A DNA stretch of 64,000 nucleotides from Ampelocalamus luodianensis (Eukaryota; Streptophyta; Magnoliopsida; Poales; Poaceae), in contig CM070617.1 in NCBI GenBank assembly GCA_036346255.1, forward strand, positions 8,845,501 through 8,909,500, given 5' to 3'. Under the pieces are notes generated by a model. That model made no database searches, had not been told where the DNA came from, and saw nothing but the letters and a program-made list of their open reading frames with translations. Positions 10,680-21,465 of this stretch are shown piece after piece. The stretch's first letter is position 1. Every line of letters starts with the position of its first letter. The position numbers and the translations under genes are program-made.

Positions 10680-11760
10680 GTGGTTTGAAGGTCTCATTTT
10701 ATTCAGCTATAATATTGCAATGATGGGTTCAGCGTTGGTTTGGTGACCTCGGTTATTCAAGTTACTATATAATACTATAGTGATTATATCAGATTGATCA
10801 GATATCACTCGAATCTTGTTCCATGATGCCCTGGGCGATCTCTATCCGTCTCTGATTGTTACATTGTATTCTATACATCTGGACCAAGAAGGGAGCGCAC
10901 GCAAATCAGCTGAGTCAAAAAAGATAAACCAAGTTAACGTGCAATGCCAAATTGTTGTGTAAGATCAATACGTCAATACTGCATTTGGATTGCATTCACG
11001 CATGCACCGTGTCTAGTGTAGAGTAGACCCCAGCAAAATCGAGTCGCGACAGGCCCCTTACCAGTTACGAAAACACATGATTAAATTGCAGCACAACGTG
11101 CATCGCGCGGATCGCGAGCTCGCCGTGATCCAATTTAAATTTGGGTCAAATCATTGCATAATTGACCGATCTGGCTGACTCGTCGTCCAATTTAATCCAG
11201 CCCGTGGGAAGCCGGATCAAGTGTCGCTTTCCGGCGATGTTTTCGTCGTCGTTTCAGCCTCCGCTCCAGAGTTTTGGTCGTCGAGCAGTAGCGGTAGGTT
11301 ACGTGAAAAAGGACCGCTCGTGCCTTCGGCGTGAGTCGTGACGTGCTGTGCATGCATGTGCCTTCCCGGTGAGTTTTTGTATTCCTTCCACTTTTGCCAG
11401 TCTCTTTTTACTATTGCTAGTAGTAGACCAGAGTACTAGTATTCATCTTGGCAGTTGTGGCATGAAGATGCGATTTGGCATGTTCTACAGTTGAGCTGAG
11501 AAGATGTCTAATCTTTGTCTCAGTACAGATCGGTACTGTGCATGTGAATGGGGTGTATATGAGGAAAAGGTGTTTCACGATGGAGAAACTATCTGCTGGG
11601 ATGGCCGACCTGGAAGGTTTGCCCGGAAAGTGTCGCTTTCCGGCGATGTATGAAAGTGGCACTTCCATTGTTTCAATGCCTGCTGGTGATGTACTGATAG
11701 TCCTTTTTTTTTTTTTTTTTTTTTACCAAAGTGATGTCCATGCATGGCTGGCTAGTTAGC

Positions 11761-12081
11761 TGCGACGTTTATTGTCCACCGTCATTTTTCTTTAGGGTTC
11801 TCTCTTTCATTTCCTGTCAATCACACTGTGGTTTGGATAGTTCGATCTTGTGTGAGGAGGGGGACTAAAAAAAGAATGAAAAAAAAAAACGGGAGCAGTT
11901 AACACAGGAAGCTCCATTCCTATAAAAACACGAACCAGATCGGGTGTCTATCATGCATATGGGGGCAGTGCATGCATGGGCCTATCATATGAGACGTACG
12001 TTAGTCCGGAACTACAGCCAAACTGAGGTCACTCGACAAGTATCGATCGATCGGTTGACCTGACCATCCAAGCTGCGGCTA
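11761..12081. other. Unassigned flank of the CACTA element
   Basis: No gene or repeat recognised. The last three bases, cta, are the left target-site duplication of the CACTA element. Confidence 0.5.
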
Positions 12082-12099
12082 CACTACCGGAAACGGCTC

Positions 12100-12435
12100 C
12101 TTTGCCGAGTGCCCTCAAGTTTGCCGAGTGCATTACGTCGGGCACTCGGCAAATATACATTTTACCGAGTGTATAAAATAAAACACTCGGCGAATAACCG
12201 ACACTCGGCAAAGGTAGCTCTTTGCCGAGTCTCAGGAGAAGACACTCGGCAAAGACCGTATTTGCCGAGTGTCAAACGTCACCACTCGGGAAATGACCGC
12301 AGCAGCTAACGGTGGCCAGCCGGCGTTAGTCGTTTGCCGAGTGTGGTTATCCGACACTCGGCAAATCATCCTATCCCGACACTCGGCAAAAAGCTAACTT
12401 TGCCGAGTGTTTCTTGGTGGCACTCGGCAAATTTA
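12100..12435. repeat. CACTA left subterminal repeats
   Basis: About a dozen TTTGCCGAGTG / CACTCGGCAAA motifs lie in both orientations as short hairpin pairs. Such arrays are where the element's DNA-binding protein docks in En/Spm-type transposons. Confidence 0.85.
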
Positions 12436-13350
12436 TTTTTATTTTTTTTTCCTTCCTTGCTCCAAACTTTTCTCGCTTTATACAGCTTACGAACTACATA
12501 TTCAAATTTGGCACATTTCTCGATGTGTTTGCTATATTTAGTTAATTTATTTCATTTAATTGAATTTTTGGGATAAGTCAAATTTGAATGCAAGTCATTC
12601 GAATAATGGAAAAAATGAATGGAAAATGATATTCATGTTATGAGTTAGAATAATATTGAAATCCGGCAATGAAAGGAAATTTGAACATCTTGTTCACGAA
12701 ACATGACCACGAACTTGTGGGCGGTTGTTTTAAATTCTATAAAAGCAAGCGAAGTCGAAAATCATGAAATTTGTCAAGATGTCATGATATCATACGTGGA
12801 GGCTGTGGTAAAAATTTAAAGGTTTCGCACAAGTTATCACGATCTTTGCTTCCAAATCAAAGCATCTCCAAAGAAGATTCATAGAGTTGAGAAGGATCTA
12901 GTGAGATTTGAAAGCAATGTCGTGACAACTTGTGCGAAACCTTTAAATTTTTACCACAGCCTCCACGTATGATATCATGACATCTTGACAAATTTCATGA
13001 TTTTCCGACTTCGCTTGCTTTTATAGAATTTAAAACAATTAGCCACAAGTTCGTGGTCATGTTTCGTGAACAAGATGTTCAAATTTCCTTTCATTGCCCG
13101 GATTTCAATATTATTCTAACCTCAAGAATATGAATATCATTTTTCCATTCATTTTTTCCATTATTCGAATGACTTGCAGTTAAAATTTGACTTATCCCAA
13201 AAAAATTCAATTAAATGAAATAAATTAACTAAATATAGCAAACACATCGAGAAATGTGCCAAATTTGAACATGTAGTTCCAGAAACTGTATAAAGGCAGT
13301 AGAAAAAGTTTGGAGCAAGGAAGGAAAAAAAATAAAAATAAATTTGCCAA
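12428..13350. repeat. Large inverted repeat (430-bp arms, short loop)
   Basis: The left arm (12,428-12,858) and right arm (12,905-13,350) are near-identical inverted copies around a loop of about 46 bp. Examples are CACATTTCTCGATGTGTTTGC left against GCAAACACATCGAGAAATGTG right, and CTTTAAATTTTTACCACAGCC right against its reverse complement left. A transcript through here would fold into a long, nearly perfect hairpin. The right arm then continues into subterminal units that sit further out on the left side, which implies an inverted duplication with an internal deletion. Confidence 0.9.
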
Positions 13351-13894
13351 GTGCCTTCTCCTGAGACTCGGCAAAGAGCTACCTTCACTACAACATGAAC
13401 CCCCCTTCGGCAACACATATATGTGTTGCCAAATGTCTAAATATGCGTTGTTAGTGTCTATACCAACGCATTTAGTATGCGTTGCCATTGAGGGCGTTGC
13501 TAGTGTATATTGCAATATATGTACATGCGTTGGTAACAAGTGGGAAAAAGTGTTGCGGCATAGCAACGAATATAGCTTGGTTATGGCAACGTATTTATGC
13601 GGTGGTATTAGTGATAGGCCGACTACCTTCACAATTGATTTTACAATCCCTATAATCGTTGAAAGAAAAATATCCTTTTATTGCCTAACCGGCTTGGCCC
13701 AACTATTCCATACAAGATAGAATAACAATGATGCCACGAAAATAAATAAATTTCATTGCATTACTTGAAGAACATCGCTTCCAGTACATTGTTTACACCA
13801 ACAGTGATTACAAAACAAGATATGTTTTACTGTATACACAAGTAATAAAAAGAAATAATGTATATAGCCTCAAAATTTAAAATTCTAGCTACTT

Positions 13895-13972
13895 CCAGCC
13901 AACGATCAAGTACTTTGCTCCTTTAAATGTCCAAGTATGAGAAATCTTCAACTGGTCCTTTTGACCTGCATG
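13895..13972 (-). pseudogene. Possible captured terminal exon, unidentified
   Basis: On the minus strand, after a TGCAG acceptor-like site, an open frame reads QKDQLKISHTWTFKGAKY and ends LIVGWK followed by TAG. It looks like a last exon but I do not recognise the family. It lies downstream of the GBP fragments in the same orientation, so it may come from the same or another captured gene. Confidence 0.3.
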
Positions 13973-14470
13973 CACAATAGTTACTTCATGTATCAAACTA
14001 CAAATTAAAGAAAAAATGGCACAAGTTCAGAAGAGTTGTCTGTAACCTCAGAGCTTTATATTCCTAGTAATCGCCTGGCACAAGTTCAGAAGTGTTGTCC
14101 CTCACTGCTCCCCTTTGCGCAAGTTATAAAAATCATATGCATATTAGTCAAATTTGTGTGGTCAATTCACACATTTTGTCACATTGAAATGTTAAACCAA
14201 TAGAAATTCTGGAATTGGCGAATCCGAGAGAAATTAGGTATTACAAAATCTAAAGAAATCAGTTATTAGGGAATCTTTGATTACCCCATTTCTGGGGTGG
14301 TGCCGCCAGCCTGTTGTGCCTCCTATCTGCTTCTTTGCCACACCGCAGCCTCCTCTACCTCCCCTTTGCCATGCTGTCGTTTTTGGCATGTCTCTTTATA
14401 TGCTCTGTCGTTCCCTACTCTGTTCAAGGAAACAAAATTAAAACTGTAAAATAATCTACCACTATAATTT

Positions 14471-14530
14471 TATATATATATATATATACACACTAGTAGG
14501 GTGCCCGCGTATTGCAACGGAATTTCAAAA
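14471..14530 (-). other. TA microsatellite and Helitron-like terminus
   Basis: A (TA)n tract at 14,471-14,488 is followed by ACTAGTAGGGTGCCCGCG and TATTGCAACGG. Read on the minus strand this ends in CGCGGGCACCCTACTAG|T, like the 3' end of many grass Helitrons. If real, the gene fragments just beyond it (14,664 upward, same orientation) could have been captured by a Helitron rather than by the CACTA element. Confidence 0.4.
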
Positions 14531-14663
14531 GAGAGTGATACATATCAACGACGGGATCCTAAACCGCATAATAAATATAAATTTTCTTTCATACAATAAT
14601 AAATAGAATCATTCGTTAAAAAAGAACATTAAGCACTGTTAATGAAACTTTTTAATCTCATCA

Positions 14664-16196
14664 TCAAGCTTGAGGATTAACTGAGCAAAGATGGTGTTTA
14701 CCAAAGTCTCGCTTATCAAAGAGCATTCTAGCTTGATCATTTGCCACCTCATGAACTTGTTGCAGTTTGTCCACTTGTAATGGTAGACCTAAGCCATCAA
14801 TTTTCTCCCTATACACCTTCAGACATCGTTCAAGAATGGCCTTATTCAAAACTTCAACAAGAGATCCCGTTGATGGAATCTCTCTCCTTTATTCAAAGCC
14901 TCAAGAATCTGAATTTTTTTTAAAAAAAATCTGATGGATCAGATAGATGTCAATAATAACCACATCAAGTATTTTACCCGTTGCAGGAAGGACACAAATT
15001 CCTTCCCATTTAGAGTTCTCCCCTGCACAATTTTTGGTTTTATGATGGATGCAACGACTTGCTTCAATTGCTCCCGCCTTTTTACATATAAGGGGTCAAG
15101 CTCTTTGTCCTCCATTTCACACAACTTTGTTCTTTGCGATGAGGTCAGTAAAAAAATCGGCACCATGATGCTTTTTGGGTATACAAAGCATAAGACAGAA
15201 GCATCAACATTAATTGGTATCATACAGAACATATGTAATGCTCTGTCAGTTACATAACGACAATGTTAAACACTCTAAAGTGCTACCGTAGAGCAACCAA
15301 TGATAATGTAGATATATTGCAAGGAAGTCATCATAAATGCACATGGGGCAAGCTAAAAACAGTCTTGTTGTTGCCCATAATTGCCAAAGAATCTCGATTT
15401 GATTGACCTAAAAACACATAGAAAACAAATTACAGCGAGTTTGGATCTCGTATCTTACGTAAATAAGTGTGGACTTCATAAATAATCAGACCTCATCAAT
15501 ATATTTGTCTCTGCAAAAATATATACAAAAAGCATATCAATTCAACTATGCATAAGACATCTCTAGATGCTCAAATATCATTAACCTAACAAATAGTTAC
15601 TGAGGCTGCTTGAACTAACCACTATCATTAGGCACCCGCTGGAGGGCTTCATTGACCATTTGTTGAACAGATTTTCCTTCTACACACAAAGTTAAAGCAC
15701 TCTTAGAGGAAATTTGCATATATTAACATGAGTAAATACAGAAAAATGCAAAAAAAAAGGGCCTTAACTCCAATGGGGGAAATACTAACTATTTAGAACC
15801 AAAATACTAACTATGGTTCAAGACATCATTCTATCAAGTCCTAAGCTCCTAAACACTTATGCAATAGGCATCAGTCACATAACACGTATTATGCGAAATA
15901 ATGAATATCACTGCCTATAACATAGAAGGCATCAGTTACTGACTAAAGAGTCCATTCATTCAGCAAGCCATTATGGGGAAAATGTTGAACTTTACTAAAG
16001 TATAGGGCAATTGCCCTTGGCCCCATTCTAGAGAAAGCAAATTAGAAACAGGTACATGATTCATTTCTAGGCACAAACCTATCATCATATACATTTGATT
16101 TCCCAACACTCTCAAATCCTTCAGTGTCAAGATAAAGGACAGACACTTTGGAACCATCAACATCCATCTCAACAGGTGTACCCCAAACCCATATAC
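14664..16196 (-). pseudogene. Captured fragments of a guanylate-binding protein (GBP) gene
   Basis: Several exons of a large dynamin-like GTPase of the plant GBP family can be read on the minus strand, with introns between them. Exon 16,196-16,079 gives GIWVWGTPVEMDVDG then LYLDTEGFESVGKSNVYDD, part of the GTPase domain. Exon 15,682-15,621 gives EGKSVQQMVNEALQRVP. A tiny exon near 15,510-15,493 gives DKYIDE. About 15,408-15,330 gives DSLAIMGNNKTVFSLPHVH, frameshifted at its start. 15,145-14,980 gives QRTKLCEMEDKELDPLYVKR and ASIIKPKIVQGRTLNGKEF. 14,909-14,664 gives ILEALNKGE, a 2-nt insertion, then FNKAILERC-type sequence to DKLQQVHEVANDQARMLFDK. AG/GT borders are visible at most exons. The N-terminal G1 region, several middle exons and the helical C-terminus are missing, so it cannot encode a working GTPase. 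Intron retention means capture at DNA level. Confidence 0.85.
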
Positions 16197-17094
16197 CTGC
16201 AGGAATAGAACATGTATGATCATAACTTCATAAGCTTCAATCAGCAAATGATCATGAATCCGGGAAAACCACTTCACCTTTAGTTTTGGTATCTCACATA
16301 TGGCCAACTCCAAAACCTGCATAGTTAAGTTTTGGCGAATGGATTCATTATCACCTGCTAACCTGCATCCTACTTGGAATTTCATCAAACACCATGTGAA
16401 CATGACAAATAAAAAAAACCTGCAGAAACACCATGAGAAAGAAGTGGTGCTTTCAGTAGGCCATTGCGGCCCTGGAATCCTGGATGCTAGGGTAGTTTTT
16501 GCACAAATCGAAACAAAGAAAAAGAAAGGTAAAGCAATAATGCAATCCTAGATAAAAGTTCTCACAACAAAATCAGCCGAACAGATCTAAATGAACTACA
16601 GCTGCACAGATCTAAATGAACTCACCAAATTGGATAGGTTAACGGTAACTCCATCTCCACCTCCGACTTTGAGGAGGTGACTGAGGCCGTAGAGATGGAG
16701 GAGGCGATCGTTCCACTAGAGATGGCGGAGGAGGAGGCTGCGACCAGTGCGACAATGGAGGTGGTCGTACGCGGCAAGGGTGATGAGGAGGCGTTGCTAC
16801 TTTCTAGGGCAGTTTTGGTGGTGGGAACGTGGAGTTGAAGATGAGGAGATGGCACGACACCATGGCAGGGATTGTAGGGGAACACAAGAAAGGGAGAAAA
16901 ATTTTAGGGCCGGCTGATAGCAGGCTAGCATGTATGCTAGGAAAGGGTCAAAGCGATAGGTATTTGAGTAGATTCGTGGTTAGACGTGGGCAGTGGGTTG
17001 GCAAGGCATTATCTGTTGTTGTTGGTTTAGTCCGCAACGCTAATTAATTCTGTTGTAAGATATACGTTGCCAGAGGGCCTTTTCTATTGTAGTG

Positions 17095-17490
17095 CTTTGC
17101 CGAGTGTCTGTTATTCGCCGAGTGTTTTATTTTATACACTCGGTAAAAAGTATATGTGCCGAGTGCCCAACATAATGCACTCGGCAAAGGAGCCGTTTCC
17201 GGTTTAGGGGGAAAAGAACCTCTTTACCGAGTGCCAGATCGCGGACACTCGGCAAAGAACCTCTTTGCCGAGTGCCAGATCACGGACACTCGGCAAAGGA
17301 GCCGTTTCCGGTTTAGGGTTTAGGCAAAGAACCTCTTTGCCGAGTGCCAGATCGCGGACACTCGGCAAAGGAGCCGTTTCCGGTTTAGGGTTTAGTCAAA
17401 GAACCTCTTTGCCGAGTGCCAGATCGCGGACACTCGGCAAAGAGCCTCTTTGCCGAGTGCCAGATCGTGGGCACTCGGCAAAGAAGTTAA
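17095..17490. repeat. CACTA internal/subterminal repeats
   Basis: Arrays of TTTGCCGAGTG and CACTCGGCAAA continue the left subterminal region beyond the nested element. A roughly 70-bp unit (AACCTCTTTGCCGAGTGCCA ... GGAGCCGTTTCCGGTTTAGG) is repeated three or four times in tandem. Confidence 0.85.
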
Positions 17491-17499
17491 ATATGAGGC

Positions 17500-17965
17500 A
17501 CGCACACGGGCCCAAACACGCACACTCAACCGCCGCTCCACCGCTTCCACCGCCGCTCCGCGCCGCCGCCTCCGCCGCCGCGAGGAGTAGGAGGAGGAGG
17601 AGGAGGAGGAGGCCGGCCGAGGAGGAGGAGGAGGAGGGAGGCCGGCGGGAGGAGGAGGAGGAGGAGGCCCGCCGACGCCCCTGCCGCCGGCCGGCCTCGC
17701 CGGTGCCACGTCCCGCCGCGACCGCCCGGCGCCCGTCCCGCCGCCGGCAACGAGCGCTCCGGCCCGGCGTCCACTAGGTATGGCCTTCCCTTCCCCTCCC
17801 CTCCCTTCTTGCTGTGGAATGGTGGTGGCGGCGGCGGTGGTGGTGGTGGCGGCGGGGTGGTGGTGGCGGTGGTGGTTGTGGCGGCGGTGGTGGTGGTGGC
17901 GGCGGGGTGGTGGTGGCGGGGTGGTGGTGGCGGTGGTGGTTGTGGCGGCGGCGGCGGTAGTAGGA
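17500..17965. repeat. GC-rich low-complexity tract and GGT/GGC microsatellite
   Basis: 17,575-17,665 is GGA/GGAGG-rich, and 17,820-17,955 is built of GGTGGTGGC / GGCGGTGGT units. The long open frames across it on both strands (poly-Arg, poly-Pro, poly-His, poly-Thr) are consequences of base composition. The tract is the probable 5' leader of the CACTA gene that follows. Confidence 0.75.
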
Positions 17966-18268
17966 TGAGGAGTTGATATATATGTGGTTGTCGGCCATCG
18001 TGCCGTTGGTTTCTTGCAGGTTTTGGAAACCTCACCGTACAGGGGAGGTGCTGTCGAAATTTTCAATTGACAGTATTCTGTTCCTTTTTTTGCAGAGAAG
18101 ACACCGCCGGAGCCGAGCCGGAGTACCCCGATCTGCCTGCACCGCGTCGCCTCGCCACTGCACCGTCCCGCCACGGCCCCGCTAGCCTGACTCCACCGCC
18201 ACCCAAGGTAGAACCCCTCTTTTTGTATCATGTTCGTAGATCACGTAACCCAGTTAGGCGTCTCCTGT

Positions 18269-18332
18269 TCGAAAGAGATACGGTTGGAAATATGCAGATC
18301 TTTGCATATCTATAACCGTATCTGTTTCGAAT
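18269..18332. repeat. Imperfect palindrome in CACTA leader/intron
   Basis: TTCGAAAGAGATACGGTT at 18,269 is mirrored by AACCGTATCTGTTTCGAA ending at 18,332. The arms are about 31 bp with five mismatches and almost no loop. Confidence 0.7.
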
Positions 18333-18566
18333 TGTCCACGTTTTTTGGACAGCCCGCGGATGCGTAGATGGGGTTAGTTTCCATGGTCTGCTCCGATCCG
18401 AGACAGAGTTTCGGCATCATCCCGATCATGAAGATTATTTCTAATACATGTAATACTATGTTATTTTGTAATTATGTTTTGTTTATTTTGCATCTCTTTC
18501 TAAGTACGTCTTGTTTATCTGTGCTTATTGGTTTACTCTTTTTTAATTGCAGGTGATTGAACAACG

Positions 18567-20790
18567 ATGGCGGGCGGTACGAGGAACATCGCGTCGCTTT
18601 ACCGACGTCTAAGGCCAAGCGCTGCAGCTGAGGAGCCGATGGAGAGGAGGAGGAGGAGCAGCCAGAGAGGGAGCTGTCGCTGCCGCCACGTCGCGTGACG
18701 AGGAGGAGCAGGTGCCGCAGGAGGACGAGGTGGAGGAGGAGGTGCCGCAGGAGGACGAGGTGGAGGAGGAGGTTCCGCAGTCGGACGACGAGGTGCCGCT
18801 GCAGGAGGGCGACGAGGAGGAGGCGGCAGCAGGGGGTTCCGCTTCCTCTGTTTCGTCGGGTATCTATTTGCGAGGTCCCACGAGCCTCCCTCAGCGACCG
18901 ATACCTCTTCACAGACGCCCGCTGATTCGACCCGCTGGGCAAAAGTAAGTAACTTTAGATGTTATCACTACTTCATATGATATGTTGAAAATCACAATAG
19001 AAACTAATAATTTTTCTTAATCACTTGGGCAGGAATTGGACAGTAGTGGCTGCAGGTGCTCACACACGCCAAGTCAATGGCATCCTGGGGCTTCTGTGCA
19101 GGGAACACTTCCCTGGCCTGGTTGAGTACGCCGGAGTGACGGAGCCGACCTACACGTTTGACCACTACGTCGCGCATGACGATCTTGAAGATCGGCCGCG
19201 GTATTCAACAACAAGGCGGAGCGGGTGAAGGCCGAGGTGTGGGTAAGTCTTCCTCCCAATACATTGCTCAATACATCGCATTCATTGGACATTCTTGAAA
19301 TAATGACTGGATACATCGCGTCTATATGCAGGATTTCTTCAGATGCGAGGAGGGATTTGAGGACAGGGCGGCTTTGGTGGCTAACAAAGTTTGTAAAAAA
19401 ACTCGTGAAGGACATGCATTACGAGGCGCGCGTCCAGGCCATCGTAACTTACAACGCAAGCTTCCTTGGAAGGAAGGTCACCAAAGCTGACGCAAGAAGC
19501 ATGACGACCGACCTACAGATGCACTGGAGGTAAATATAGGACATTAATACTGATTTCTTTTGAGATTAAGTAGGCTTAATTTGATCTTCTTAAATGCCAT
19601 ATACTTGATGACGTGTAGGCGATTCCGTGGTGGTGCGTCCAGCATCCCCAGTGCTGGGCACAGATGGTGGACAAGTGGTGCGGCCCCGAGTGGGAGGAGA
19701 CGCACAACGCTTGCCGGGAGCGGCGTTTGATGATGTCAAGTATACCACACCATCAAGGTAGCCTTAGCCTCGACGGATACGCACAAAGATGGGTACGCGA
19801 ATTCATTTATTTATTCTAACGCTCAATTCTACATGATTTCTAATCATCTTGCTTTTTTTTCGCGATCGTCACACCATGGTGGCGGCCTTGCTCCCGCTTC
19901 AAGGCATTTGCTTTGGCCCACAAGGGCAAGGCGGCGTCCGCGTCAACTACAACCGGAGGACCCGCCGAGGCGTCTGGCATCTGGCGATCGCCCACACCGC
20001 CTCGGTGAGTACACGTCGATGGCAAGGTCGGTCCATGGGACGAGTGCGATCCGAGCACCCGTGACCTTGATGGAGAAGTCGTCATGAGGGTGGGAGGAGG
20101 CAAGAAGCATGGCGGTGCGGCTTGACGATGGCGCACTCGACACGTCCAAGATACTCCCACTCTCTCACAGATTCGAGCAAGGAGCACCACTCGAGCCCGC
20201 CATACGCCCACGGCGGACACGCGACACTACCGGATGGAGGCACTCCGTGTTATTCTGCTTTATTAAATCGTTAATTGATTTTGACATACCTTAACTTTGC
20301 ATTATTGTAACATACCGGGTGAAATATTGTAGGCCCAATGCAAGAAGAGAGGAGGCTACGGGAGGAGATGGAAGTGAGGATGGAGGCCGACCACAGAGGA
20401 TGGCGGCCGAGCGGGAGGCCGAGCAATGAGGTGGCGGAGATGTTTCAAGACATGCAAAGTCTTGGCGCCGCACGGTGTACCTCGCCACTGGCTATTCGCT
20501 CCACCTCCACCTCCTCATGTAACTACTCCTATGAGTATGAATGTTTTAGTTTGTATGTTCATGCTTAGGATCAAACCATAACACTACTTGGAACCTAGTG
20601 GAGTATGAATGTTTTAGTCATGTATGGTATATATTTATCTTGTCTCACACATGCAATCTCTTCTCCTTTGTGCAGAATCAATCGGCGGCATCGAATGATG
20701 TGCCTCGTCACCTCGGAGAGTCGCCGGGATCGAATCTTGGGCCTCATCACCCCCGACAGTCGCCATGAACAGCTTCTTTGTTATTTGTGG
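18567..20790 (+). pseudogene. CACTA second-ORF gene (Ptta/En/Spm plant transposase type), decayed
   Basis: A multi-exon gene can be followed on the plus strand. The ATG at 18,567 starts MAGGTRNIASLYRRLRP after an AG acceptor. An acidic exon follows with a repeated QEDEVEEEVP unit (18,715-18,785), ending PLIRPAGQK before GTAAG at 18,946. Next come NWTVVAAGAHTRQVNGILGL and LCREHFPGLVEYAGV (19,034-19,242), then FFRCEEGFEDRAALVANKVC and the LGRKVTKADARSMTTD region (19,331-19,532). After that come a CAQMVDKWCGPEWEE-like segment (19,619-19,792) and a charged coiled-coil-like tail with QEERRLREEME (about 20,338-20,480). This order is typical of the TNPA-like 'plant transposase, Ptta/En/Spm' protein. 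Frameshifts occur in the first acidic exon, near 19,195 and at the A-run near 19,395, so it is a pseudogene. No TNPD/DDE partner is seen. Confidence 0.75.
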
Positions 20791-20864
20791 ATTACTTGTG
20801 GTTTCATTTGTCGCACTCAGCACTTGTGGTTGTGAATGATGATTACTTGTGAACTTATTGTGAT

Positions 20865-20965
20865 ATATTGTGACACATGTGATGTTTGTGATATATATGT
20901 GATGTTGGTGATGTTTGTGATATATATGTGATGTTGGTGATGTTTGTGATATAAATGTGATGATT
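20865..20965. repeat. Short tandem repeat, about 33-bp unit
   Basis: TGATGTTTGTGATATATATG followed by TGATGTTGG is repeated about three times, just inside the right subterminal region of the CACTA element. Confidence 0.8.
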
Positions 20966-21004
20966 GTTTGGTTGGAAAGTAATAAATAAATAAAATATGC
21001 TGTT

Positions 21005-21465
21005 TTTGGTCACTTTGCCGAGTGTCATGACCAAGGCACTCGGCAAAGTAACCAAATTTGCCGAGTGTCAAAACTTTGCCGAGTGTCATGGTCATAACAC
21101 TCGGCAAAGTGACCAAAACTTTGCCGAGTGTTATGACCATGACACTCGGCAAAGTTCACGATTTGCCGAGTGTCGATGACTTCGACACTCGCAAAGACGA
21201 GGCTTTGCCGAGTGTCTTCACTTTACACTCGGCAAATCTGCTGTCACCGTTGCCCTCGCCATCACGGCAACTTTTCTTTGCCGAGGGTCGGTGCGACACT
21301 CGGCAAAGGATTTGCCGAGTGTCCGAAAAAAGACACTCGGCAAAGAAGGCTTTGCCGACAGTTTCTTTGGCGAGTGTTGTCTGCCGAGTGTGGCACTCGG
21401 CAAAGCCTTTGTCGAGTGCATTTAGGGATTTGCCGAGTGTCTGGGACACTCGACAAAGCGCCTGA
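21005..21465. repeat. CACTA right subterminal repeats
   Basis: More than fifteen TTTGCCGAGTG / CACTCGGCAAA motifs in alternating orientation, up to the right TIR. Confidence 0.9.

Larger units (their letters stand above)
9181..11760. repeat. Diverged tandem duplication, copy B
   Basis: Collinear with copy A (200-1,165 and 4,300-5,445), as shown by the shared blocks listed there. Copy B lacks the 3-kb long-TIR element and instead carries its own insertions: a foldback element at about 9,517-10,322 and a 150-bp MITE at 10,530-10,679. A T-tract of about 20 occurs at 11,704-11,724. No reading frame is conserved between the copies. Confidence 0.75.
13386..17094. mobile_element. Nested 3.7-kb CACTA element carrying gene fragments
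   Basis: The left end is CACTACAACATGAACCCCC and the right end, inverted, is CACTACAATAGAAAAGGCCC. A 3-bp TSD, ctt, flanks it (13,383-13,385 and 17,095-17,097). Its subterminal motifs (variants of TGCGTTGCCA / ATGCGTTGG) differ from those of the host element, so it is another CACTA family. No transposase is recognised. The interior holds pieces of a GBP gene on the minus strand (14,664-16,196), making it a Pack-CACTA-type element. Confidence 0.92.

Noticed and set aside
12100..12435. Regularly repeated TTTGCCGAGTG motifs resembling a CRISPR array
   Set aside because: Motifs alternate in orientation with irregular spacing inside a plant CACTA element with TIRs and TSD. No cas genes are present and the genome is plant.
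17392..18231. 279-residue minus-strand frame
   Set aside because: Poly-Pro, poly-Thr, poly-His and poly-Ser runs come from the GGT/GGC microsatellite in the CACTA element. There is no domain.
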